A stretch of 64,000 bases of DNA from Phylloscopus collybita. Lineage: Eukaryota > Chordata > Aves > Passeriformes > Phylloscopidae. The notes below the pieces were generated by a model that did no database searches, had not been told where the DNA came from, and saw only the letters and a program-made list of their open reading frames with translations. Both the position numbers and the translations under genes were made by a program. The DNA is taken from the NCBI GenBank assembly GCA_027886175.1, contig JAJNNQ010000018.1, forward strand, positions 24,161,001 to 24,225,000, read 5' to 3'. Shown one piece after another: positions 33,431 through 44,676 of this stretch (its first letter is position 1; every line of letters starts with the position of its first letter).

Positions 33431-36400
33431 CAGACTGTGACTGTTTCTTGGTTATATAGGTGTGATGTTGATTTTATTCCCCTCTTCACGGAAGATGGTC
33501 TGCAACTCCTGTAACCCATGTATACATCTTCCTTTTACAGTATTTCAGGGACCTCTGTACCAATTTCCTTGCACAGCATTTCAAGGAATGCCTTGTTTCT
33601 GTTTCCATGTACACATAATTTGATCACAGAACCTCTTAAGCTTCATGTAAATAGCTTTACTATGAAATGAAAATACATCTTCACCAAGTCATACCAACAC
33701 TTTATACACAGGGTTCTAACCACTAGTCCAAATGCTAGTGCTGTGTACGGGGTCTTGCAAGCTCCTGGCTTGGGAAAGAATCAGGTCTTTAAGAAGGAGA
33801 AGAATAAAGTATATTTCAGATGGATTTCAAACACAGAGTCAAAGCAGCAGTGCAGCAGACAGGGGATCTACAATTCACAGCCTTACTCAGAAGCTAACTT
33901 TAAAAGTGCAGATGAGTTGCTAATTTCTGGCTGCTGTTCATGGAAAGTGTGTAGCTGCCTTACTTGGTCTATGCTCTTAACACCTGAATATGTAGAAGGA
34001 TCACTGCAGAAGAGGATGAATCTCATAATGTGGCCTGCTGTGTAATAAATATTAGGTTGGGAAAAGTATTTTCTGTGTTTCAAAGGTAAAATATTCTAGG
34101 TAAGTCACTATTAAGATATTGGCATTCACTCAAGCACCTAGGAAAGAAATACTAATTAACAGCTTCTAATACTGTCTACAGTCATTTACTTTGAAAATGC
34201 CTTAATTTTCTCCCTGATCAGCACTGCTATTCTGACTTTGCTGTTGTCCTATTAAAACCCATTGTATCTTTCCTTTAGAAATTCTAAAATCCATCTTCTC
34301 CTGTAACAAAAGCAGTCTGTTATCAAGGTTACCTGCTCCCTGAGGAATTGCAGGACTATTCCTGCACTTTCTCCAGATATCTTCTACACACCTGTATGAT
34401 CTTTTCATTTGTGTGCAAACAGCTTTTCTAATTATCCATACTTCCAACAGCATTTTTATGCAGATAGTTTTAAATAGTTGTACTAGAAATACAAATCTTG
34501 TGTGTTCCCTTTTTAATAATGAACTGCCTTTTTAGATCAAGCTGCAGATGCTATTTGATCGTGATTTACCTGCTTTATCTCACTGCTGTTACTGCTTTCC
34601 ACTCATCTGTTTATTCTCCTTTTTAATACTTGACATAAAAATAAGCTAAATAATGTATCTTCTATGTTATATAAAAGTATAGTCTAAAGTATCTCATAAT
34701 AAATTTCTTTAGACTATTAAAATACAATTTCATAGTCAACCCTTTGAATACTATTAAAACCAGTTTCTTTCTTAGAAGGCACTGAAATCTAGATTCTGAA
34801 AGCTATTTAATACACATAAGTCCAAAAATTGTTTTAAAATGGCTTAAAGAACCTCTGAGAATTGGGCCCTGTGACTTCCACTCACTCCTAGGGTTTTTTT
34901 CTCTGTCTATGTCAAGAAAAAGGCTCCAATCCACTTCCACATCCATTTTGGAAAATGGCAGCCTGCCTTTCCAAAGGAAGTGTCTCACATCTTTCTGTAT
35001 CTTTATGTATAAATGCCTCCAGGGATCCTGCTTATGAACTGTATCTAGTAATTTGATGTCTGAGTATTACAATTTGGCTTGTGTGCCTGACTGCCCCACA
35101 TCTGACAAGCTGTGCATGCCAGAACCACGCCCTACCTACTCCTTGAGGGTAAGCTGACATTGCTTGCCTTGGAGTGCTATAATTAGCAATAAAATTGTAT
35201 CTGAGTTGGTATCTAAAAATCAGGCATATGAGTCTTCATCATGATCCACCCTCTGATTCTATACTGAATGCAACATCAATTGCATAGATTTTGCCTTTTT
35301 AATCAAAACTCACTGTGCTAGCTGAAAATGCATCTCCTTGTATGATCATGGACTTTCACAAGAGCATCCTCCAGAAAACATATATGTGCTTTTCAGTAAG
35401 AGAAGCCTTTAAGGGGTCATGAGATTTTTTTTCCATGAGAACTGAGTCCAAATGCCTACTGCTGAAAGATCAGCTCAACAAATTTTAAAATTAATAAAAA
35501 ATTCCTCACTTTTGTCACACAAACATTCGTGTGCATATAGATACACTACTATAGATCTTATGTCCCAATTCACAGTTTATAATATATTTAATACTGCACT
35601 TGAACTTCGAATTTCCAATGCAAGCCATATCTTAGGTACCTCTAAACCCACATTGCTTATGCAGACAGCAATGAACAATAGAATAAGCAAACTTTTCATG
35701 ATCTGGCTGCGGATATTTGTACTTTTTAATACTGGGAAGTTTGCTTTACAATAGTCTTATAAGGAAATATACAGGGGAATGCTACTGTCACAGTAGACAT
35801 TATCTACTTGTTTGGTAAAGATGGATAGAGATCCATTAATGACTGAACAAAATAAATCCCACTGCACTGAGCAGTTAGTTCTCCTGACTTCTATTCTTGA
35901 CCTTAACAATACCAACATTTATTTCCACTTGTTTTTCTTTTGATACAATACACAAAGATCTAGTACAGTGATCTGTACAAAATCAGTATATAGTGTACCA
36001 ACTTTTTCAAAAAGTTAAAGTATCTCACACCAAGCCACACAGCTACATTCTTATGTTAGATTCAGAACTTACTGGAATTCAGTGGCCTGGAGTGACCAGC
36101 CCAGTTCAGTATCCATGAAACAAAAGATTACCATGAATTTGTCCCATTCATTTGGACAAAAAGAAATCGCAAAACATGGGGGTTATTTTTTCTCATGTCA
36201 ACTTACTGATACCCAGTTTTTCAATTTTTTTTCCCTTGAAAAACATGAAAAAGACCAATGTATTTGAAGAAAATTTCAAAGGCATATCATTCATGGATTC
36301 TGTATGTGTAAAACAGGTTTAAAATTCTAGCTCTGCATTGCTCTTATTCAGCTTTTCATAGCACATACATTTAAAAAATAAATGTGAGCACACAGTGTTG

Positions 36401-38580
36401 TATTTTCAACTTCTATTTCTATGGCTCTCTAAACTAAATGTAACAAACCAAATGATTTCTGTTCTGTTCGTGGTTATAAATACTGGGAGGGGGAGGACTT
36501 GTACAAACATGTATTAGTTTCAAATACACTGTCCTTTCCTTTTCTCTCCTGTTCATACATAAAAGGGTCACCACATAATTTTCTCTCTCAGGTCCAGTCT
36601 CCCCGTTCTTCTCCAGGGGAGAAGATTCCTTAGACCCCAATTACAAATTTCTCCCTGGTTTTTCAGGGAGTGTTTCTGCTGTATCGTTTTTGAGATAACC
36701 TGAACAAAGCATTCCAACTGACTGTGTGTCACCAAGTTATTCAGTAGCCAATCCATACTAAACAAACATTTTCCTGGCGTTTAGGATCATGTTGATCTCT
36801 CACCAAGGATGTATGCAAGCTTCAGCTATGGGAGACCTTAACTCTATGGCTTAAAATCCAAGTGCTCAGACAGTGCTGCAGTTGGTAGCTACGGATGTCT
36901 AGCACGAGGTTGGAGACATGCCATCCTGGCTACTGCAGCACATGTAGCTTTAATTTAATTTAAACTGCATCCTAGCAGAAATTCTGAGATATACTTGTAA
37001 ATCTGAGATTTTGTTTTATTCACTATAAAATGTAATCCTGTCAATCAGTACTGCACTGCATGTGATCCTGTTTTCAATATGTCAGTGTCTGTTTCACATA
37101 ATTATTTAATTTTTAGATTACCAGAAAGCTTGGAAGCACAATGCAAAGCAGAGGCTTTTGAGATATGGAAAACCAGTGGAAAACAGACTGGATTTGCTAT
37201 CTGCTGTATGTTTCTGTTAAAATGATCAGCAATACAGCAAAGAGCTGTTAGTACCTTAATTTTAATTTTTTTAGGCCTCGCTGTTAGCTCACTGGAATGA
37301 GTAAAAAGGAAAAGAGCAATGCCAGAAAAAGCATTGCCTATAAAACCAAAAAGAAGCAATAATAATCATTAAAATAAAACTACAAAAGCACATTTGTACT
37401 GGAAGTTCTCTATCCAATTCCACAGGACATGGCAGAATATGCAAACAACTCTTTTGAGCTTATCTTTAGTTTAAACCATAGAAATAATGACTAGAAAGTG
37501 ATAACCTAGTTGAAATTAGGTGTCCACAAAGTCATTACTAATTTATAGGATACTGCAACTCATACACTTATTCTCACTACACAAGTCTCCTTAAGCATCC
37601 CAAATCCAAAAAATATTATCATGCAAAGGAGTTTTAGGTGTCAGTCTAGGAAGATAGACACTAGTTTTCAATGTTTCTATACCAGTAGCATTCATGTGCT
37701 TCCTCTAAGTCTCTGTGCACATCATTTGTGCTATTTCTATTGCTTTTGGATGTTTTGATTTGGGGAAATTGGTTTTTCCCTGCACATGCCTCCATATTTT
37801 TTTTTTATTACAGGTAGTCTGAGCTTTTTTCTTTTAATGCTTTCTAGTGGATATAATCTCCTGATTCATATTATAGAGCATCTATATAGAAGCTTTCCAC
37901 CTCAGTCCCCTCATTTAAGATATTCTGGGCTGTGTTCTTCATTCAGTCTTCATTCATTCTCAATCCTTCATTTCTAGTAGTTGCTGCAGGTGTTTTTTTT
38001 TTATCTCCACCATACTTGGTTGGTGCTGTGCTTTCTCAGTCTCTCTGATTTTCTGGCCATGTGCCATAAGGCCATTTCCAGTGTTTCCACTTTATACTGC
38101 CGATGTCTGGTCTGTGCTACAGATGGTGGTGCAGTGCTGAGGAAGTTTAGAAAAGGAAGAAAAACGACAGATACAGAAAGAAAAACAGGCAGCTGGAAGG
38201 TCCAAGTAAGATCTGTTATGGTAGATAGGCTGAAAGCAAGCACTGGCATATGAGCAAGAAAAGTCTCCTACAGACTGACCTCATCAATGTCCTGGGGATC
38301 AAAGCTTTGTATCATCTTATTCAGTAAGTACGATGTTAAAATAATTGAATTTTCGTTTCTCTTTTCAGTTTCTAACTGTAGAAGGGCTTTGCTTGGTACT
38401 TGGACTTAGGAATAGAGGTAAAGTGAAAGAATCTGTGATAGAGCAAATGGGAGCCACAGCATAGGGCTTCTCTTTCATTGTGTTCTGCGTAGCTTGGCTC
38501 CGTTTTCTCTAAAACCTCCTCTAAGCAGCCAAGCCCAGCAGACTCCCCCCCTCCCTCCCAGCTTTCTTTTTTCGAGCCGA
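33430..38580. other. Intergenic interval, no gene recognised
   Basis: Both strands were read for splice-flanked coding blocks. Only short open frames without family resemblance appear. In human the minus-strand equivalent of this interval carries BBOF1, a coiled-coil ciliary gene. No Lys/Glu/Gln-rich coiled-coil exon of that kind was found here. The sequence is AT-rich with scattered T-runs and is pyrimidine-rich at about 37.75-37.98 kb. Confidence 0.6.
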
Positions 38581-38589
38581 ACAGGCGCT

Positions 38590-39780
38590 TCAGTCTCTCC
38601 TTGTCCTCTCCTTCAGTGCTGAAGGCCCCGGCCACCGCCGCGCCCTCCGCGGGTTCGCTGCGGCGTTCGGCTGTCCCTGGCGCAGGAGCGGGGCCGGGAA
38701 CAGCTCCCGCCGGATTCCTGCGGCACGGAGCGGGCGGCACCGGGGCTCGTCCGCGCGACACGACCCGCCACGCGCCTTCCGGCCCGCGGGGGGCGCTGCC
38801 GCCCCACACGGCCCCGGGCGGGCCGGGCACTGCCTGCGGGGAGCTCACGCCGTCCCGCCCGCGTGCGGCGGCGGCAGCAGGGCCGTCCGTGCAGTCTGGA
38901 GCTGTGCCGCCGCTGGCTGCGCGCCGGGAGCGGTGTCCGGGGCCCGGCGGCAGAGCGCCCGTTCCCGCGGAGGCCGGGCGGCGCGTGCCTGCCACGCGCA
39001 ACTCCCGCGACGGGCGGCGCGTCACGTGGGCGGGCCGTGACGCGGCGCGCGGGGCCGGCGGGATGCGGTGCCGCGAGCGGCCGGTGAGCGCGCGCAGCCA
39101 GCGGGGGCGGGGGGAGGGGCGCGGCAGCGTCCGCGCGCTGCCATGGACACCGCGCGTGCCCGCCCCCCCCCCCCCCCCCGGTGCCAACGGCGCCGGGATC
39201 GGGAACGCGCGCGGGGCGGCGGCCGTCCCGCCGCTCCCGGGCTGGGTGAGCCTTTCCCCCACCCGCGTCGTGCCGGCTCCCGGCGCCCCGGCAGCGCGCT
39301 CCGCTGGGTGCGAGGCCGGGCAGGCGACGGGAGACACGCGAAAGCGGGGCTGGCGGCGGTGTCTCCGTTACTCCCAGGGGCGGGTGGGAGGACGCCCCGT
39401 CCCGGTCGAGTGATAGCGCCGGCCGGCCGGTGAGGAGGGGACGGGCGTTCCTGCCGAGCGCCACCAGTGCCGGCTCCGGGAAGAGCTGCCAAGTCCCGGG
39501 CCGCGCTCCCCGCCGGGGCACAGGGAGAACCGCGGAGGGCTTTGCCAGGGGAGGGGAAAGGAAGGTAGGGAAGGGTTTTGGGCGTGCTCGGGGTGAGGTT
39601 GAGGTGGCAGCTGTGGGAAATGGAGCGAGGCGGGACGCGCTGGCGCAGCAGGGGCGATGCCAACAGCCCCGGCCGCGGCGGGGTCGAGCGCGGCCCTGAG
39701 GCGCCGTCTCCAGGGCATGCCCGGGGAGCGGCTGCGGGAAGCAGCGCCGGAGCGCTCCCAGCCTGCTATGGAAGCGAAAG
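38590..39780. promoter_or_regulatory. CpG island, probable ENTPD5 promoter and first non-coding exon(s)
   Basis: A sharp-edged, very GC-rich, CG-dense block of about 1.2 kb stands 4.7 kb before the ENTPD5 start codon. It has a CACGTG E-box near 39,023, GGGGCGGGGG near 39,105 and a run of 17 C at 39,163-39,179. Possible plus-strand donors for a non-coding first exon are GTGAGC at 39,084, GTGAGC at 39,246 and GTGAGG at 39,430. The transcript start cannot be fixed by eye. Long open frames on both strands are composition artefacts. Confidence 0.8.
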
Positions 39781-42700
39781 CCCTCAGCGCCCCAAGCCTG
39801 TCGGCAGGCAAGGGCTGTTTTCCAGGAATACCAGCTGTCCCAGGGAAAGGTACCGTTACAGCCTCCGTAGGTGTGTGCCTTGGCGGCTCTCAAGGGGTGC
39901 CCCACACCGCAGCGTAGCGGTTTCCTGGAAAAGCTGCCTTGGTTTAATTAAAGAGGAAAATTGAAAGCCGGCTTGGCCAGAAGCGTGAATAAATAAATAA
40001 TGTGTATTTGGAGCCTCAGTACGGGGGAAGAAAGATTAAAACTTCCGATAACGCATGTTTGTGAGTTGGCTCTACTTTTTTCCCCTGGAGGTTAAAGCTC
40101 TAGAGACAGAATTTTACTGAAAATGTATGTGCGCAAAGAATACTGGGCCATTATTTTTATGGTAATGCTGGGAAATTCTGCCTTTGAATTCGGTTATTCC
40201 TTCTATTGTGTCTTCTAAACAGTGTACTTTTAAGAAGCTGAAGTTTTTGTCAAAACAATCCAAGATAGCTATTTTTTTTCAATAGATAAATATAAGTTCA
40301 GAAAAAAAATGTAGTAACTTTTTTTTTTTCCTGGAAAAAAAGGTTTAAAATATTATTTAGTCACGAGTGTTAAGTGTTAAAGCTCTCATCTGGGAAGTAG
40401 ATTTTGTGACCATAAGAGCTGCTCATCTGGAAAATAGATTTTGTTACTGTTTTAGAACAGAAGACTTTGTGTTCTGAATGATTTCTGGTGTGCTTCAGCA
40501 TGGAAGAATATTAATTGAATTATGTAATTTTATTTGTTTCCCAAAATAGGGTGGGTTTTTTGTAAAATATTTGCCTGTATTTATATCATTAATATTTATC
40601 ATTACTTTTGGATATTTTTGTGTATCTCCAAATATTTCCCAATATTATGTTAGGAAACAGAAGTGAAATTCTTGTGTGTCTCTGATACACTGTTTCTCCC
40701 TTCTCTCCGGTCACAGTCCTTTTTACATGGAGATGCTTTTGTGTGGTTTGTGTTTTGTGTGTTATTTTGTCAGAAATAGTCAAGTACTGAATATTTCTTA
40801 GCTTGAAAATGACCAGTGTTTCTGTGTATGGTGAGCTCTAAGTAAGGTTGTGTTTTGCTGTCTTAAGATTAGTTGTTATTATTTTGGTATAGTTTTTACT
40901 TTGGTTATTTAAGGAGACTATGATTGGGGTTTTTGTTTGGTGGTGGTGTGTTGGGGTTTTTTTCCTTCGTATTCATGCTTTCAGTCTTGGAACTCTCTGT
41001 GCAAAGTCCCAGTATTTTTGGATCATACACTTTGCATAGCTCCCAAATTTTTATATATTGGATGTACTTCAGCTTTTTCACTTAGTACCTAAAATCTGCT
41101 GTGTACAGATGACATTTACATGTGTTTCTCTGCATTGGAAAATGAGTGTTTTGTCCTGTTTTACTGGCTCAGGCCTCAGTAATGTTGAGGTCAACTGTAG
41201 TGTTTGTGTAAATGTTTTACTAACTTGATCTCAAGTTAACTTTCACCTTCTTGAAATTCATCCTGTGTAGTTATATAAGCATGTTTCACTGCTTGTATTG
41301 AGTAATGATAAACTCAAATTTGAATAAAACAAGTTGATTGGTGTTTGATGTGCCTTCATGACCTTATAATTTGCCTGATACATAGTCCACTGCTATTAGC
41401 TGACAGCGAAGGTGAAGAAGTGCAGGCGCAGTGTCTCTTGCCATGGTGCTCTGAAGGTGCTTTTCATTAGGAATCCTTGGAGTGGAATAGCTGTTGCTTC
41501 CGTCCTGCTTCAGGTGTGTGCCTAACATGTTCACAATCAATGCTGATAATTACTGCTCCTTTTGAAAGGCAGTAACTGAGCCTATTGATGGGGAACTGTA
41601 GGCTTTACCTTGCTGAACTGCTTGATTGCATTAATGAGCTTGTGCTCACATTACAATTACCTTGTTTTCTCCTTTCTGTTTGCTATTAATTTTATCCACC
41701 CTCTTGTATTCTGATACCAGCTAGGACTTTTAAGTTGTTTGAGATGAACTGTTTTGAAAATATTTTTCCTTCTCAGTAACTTATCTCTGGTCTATTTCTA
41801 CCTTGAATTTTGTCTTCCATACTTTCGATTCTGTCTTTCCAAATTCTTTTTCCATTTCTATTATGCTCTGCTAATTTCTCTTTCTTGTCTCTGATTTTGT
41901 ACTCTCATCTGTTTTCATTCTTGTGGCATTGTTTTGCTGGTGTGCTTGGTTAAATGGGCTTCACCAGTCATTGAAGGGGCTCAGTGTGCGTTTGTCATTC
42001 ATAATGAGAGAGAAGAAAAATAAAATCCCAAGGTGATTAGTTGTGAGTTTGTTCTTTTGTTGTGGTTTTATTTGTCCTTAGAAGTATAAAAGGGGAAAGA
42101 AAAAAAAGTCAGGGGAAATACAGAAAACAGAAAGTGTGGTATGGTAGTGGATATCTGAGAAGGGAGAGAGAAGCAAAGCTTCGTGAGGGAATTTCATGTG
42201 GGGCTAAGGTTCTCATAGATCTGGCAAGAAAAGTATGAGTTAATGATGGCAGTTGCTCAGATATTTTCGGATCATCAGAGATTCTGAGGCTTACATAACT
42301 ATCACATGTGCAGTTTGTAATAGGACCCTGGAGTTTGTTCTTAAGGCAGGTGCTTGGGTTGTATTTGTGATAGTTAAACAAAGTCCTTACATTGCAAGAG
42401 ATTAAGAACACCTCTTCAACCCTGCTGGAGGGTGGCTCTCAGTAATGCACCTTATGTTCTGTTAAAGCATCACAGTTGCTTGGATTTTCAGTGGCCCTCC
42501 CTTGCTGTGTTGAAGCAAACATGGGTAATGCTTGCTGCATCTTAGTACAAATCCATAGCTACAAAACTGCCAAACTGCTTGGCACCTCTCGTCAGGAGAG
42601 CACTTTGTTACAGAATTACATATTTACCCCTTTCCACAGAAAATGTGGATACTTTAGAAATTACTGCAGTTGGAGTTGATCTGTCACAGACAGTTGTCTG

Positions 42701-44398
42701 CTGGTGGAATTGTGGTCAGTTCTTCTCAGTGTGCTTCTAAGGCAGAGAAGATCAGGAATGCCCGCATCTCTCTGCATTTGTTTGGAACAGGAGGATAAAA
42801 ATAATTTTTTATTAATCACAGCAGACAGGTGAGCTTACCCATCTGCAGTGGGCTGTGCACTTTGTTGGCTCTAGACATAGCAGAATGTTGGAGTGAGAGA
42901 GATGCCTGAGGAGTGTGACATTTTTTGCTGGGAACAGGTAAAAGTAAATCTCCCTTCACTGTAACTGGGGACAAAGGTGAAGGATGGAAATAATAAATGT
43001 CTTACAAGGGCTGAATGTGGGATAAAAGGTAGTGGAGTATAAGTGAGCTCTTTGGGTGTGGGAGAAAGGTATGTGGAAATAGAGGCTATAGCAGACTCAT
43101 ATAAAAAAGGAAAGGAGAGGGTTTAGGAATGAATTCATGTAGGATAGAGACAGCAAGTAAAGATTTCAAGAGAATGAACATGGTGGGGCTGAGCAAATTG
43201 CTAAAAGACAGTCAAATGTAAGAGCAAGCAGTGGGCAGGGGTCTTGGGCAGAGCTGATGAACAGCTATATAAAGTAGAATATTCAGTGCTGTGGGTGGAT
43301 GGATGTGTTACCAAGTGTCTGGAAAGTGATAAGGAGCTGTTTGCACCTTCTGTATGCTGCGTGCTCTGTGTGTAGGTTGGTGCAGGCAATACTGCATATG
43401 GTGGGACATCTGGCCGGCCACATGCTCTTTTCTGCTGTTAAAGATGCCTATATGTGCTCCTTCTTTTTACCTGGGCATTGCATGATTTCTGTGCCCTTGT
43501 CTTTTATTAGCCTATCTTAGGAAAAATACATGCCAAGGGATAGGTGTTAAGGGGAGATGTAGCTGTGTCTTGATACCCAATACTGTGTAACACAGCTCTG
43601 GGACTTTGGCTTGTGAAACTGTTGTTAGAAGCTATGTAAGCAACCTGAGTGTTCGGGGCAACTGCCTCAGGTTTGTGAGAGTGTGTGGGTTTTACTATAT
43701 TTTTTGTTGTTGTTGTTTGTAGTTCTAAAAATAAAAACCAAACCAAAAAGAAAAGAAAAATATGAAAAAATATAGGAGGCAGAGTTCAGGCACACTTTAG
43801 CTCAGCCCCTCTTGTGCAGCACAGGCTTTTCTCGGAGATGGGGATGCTGCTGGAAGGATATGCCTTCATTCTCTCTGTGTGCTAATCTCTCCCAGCAGCT
43901 GTTCTTAGCCTGAGATGAAATTCTCTTTGTTTGTGACTCTGAATAACACTTGTGTTCTGCCACAGCATCTCAAGTGTGTAAATGTTAAAAGTGGTTCTGC
44001 CCAGAGTTCCCCTCTAGCAGTGCTTCTTTTCAGATAATATTTGGGCTTTTGGGAGGTTCTGGAGACTCTGAGAGTTGAAAATCTGCAAGACAAATAAGAG
44101 AAGGAAATTGTCTAAAAGTCAAAACTATAAATACTGGAAAGCAAACTACTCCATCTCTTCTGCACTTGGGAAATGGAGAAACCTTTACTCTGAAAGAAGA
44201 AATCAGTTAGATGTAGTTGTAGCACTAAGTGCAGTAAAACAACTTTTTTGATGAGGTGTTGAAAAGCACCTAAAGGGAGAATGTATGTGTACAGAACGAT
44301 TTATTTATTTTCTTTTTTAGCAGAATTTTAAAGGATAGAATTGGTAATTTCCATTCCTTCTTTCTTTCCTTTTTTTTTTTTTTTTTTTAACTCTTCAG
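39780..44398 (+). other. Probable ENTPD5 5' UTR intron
   Basis: Non-coding and T-rich on the plus strand. It contains an imperfect 45-bp direct repeat (about 40,385-40,450) and a pyrimidine-rich stretch (41.75-41.94 kb). It ends in a long T-run and acceptor CTCTTCAG at 44,398. No coding exon of another gene was recognised. Confidence 0.6.
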
Positions 44399-44459
44399 GA
44401 CCATCTGCAGCTCTGTGATAGCTGATACGTGCTTGACAGCCTCAAGGAGTCCTGGCAAC

Positions 44460-44676
44460 ATGGCATCTTCCAGACTTCCCATCCTTATAGCATTGGCATT
44501 TTCCTCTTTGCCCTTTGTTCTTTCACATTCAAACAGGGTAATGTGGTCTCAGGATTTCTTTCCACCTAATGTGTGCCCTATAAATGCCAAAGCAAACACG
44601 TTTTATGGCATCATGTTTGATGCAGGAAGCACTGGAACCCGTATTCATATTTACACCTTTGTGCAGAAGAGCCCAG
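44460..44676 (+). CDS. ENTPD5: ENTPD5 coding exon 1 (signal peptide, ACR1)
   Basis: The exon opens at acceptor TTCAG (44,398) with 61 bases of 5' UTR. The ATG sits in CAACATGG, a good context. Encodes a hydrophobic leader and [19 protein letters not shown]. Donor GTAAGA. Confidence 0.96.

Noticed and set aside
34202..34453. Minus-strand 83-codon frame considered as a BBOF1 exon
   Set aside because: It lacks the coiled-coil heptads and any recognisable BBOF1 segment.
38372..39964. Several long open frames (up to 430 codons) on both strands
   Set aside because: They overlap each other in many frames across a CpG island. The proteins are Arg/Gly/Pro/Ala-rich with no domain, and high GC removes stop codons.
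44415..44459. Upstream in-frame extension of ENTPD5 before the chosen ATG
   Set aside because: It would have to start at GTG. The ATG at 44,460 has a good context and begins a proper signal peptide, matching the 428-residue family length.
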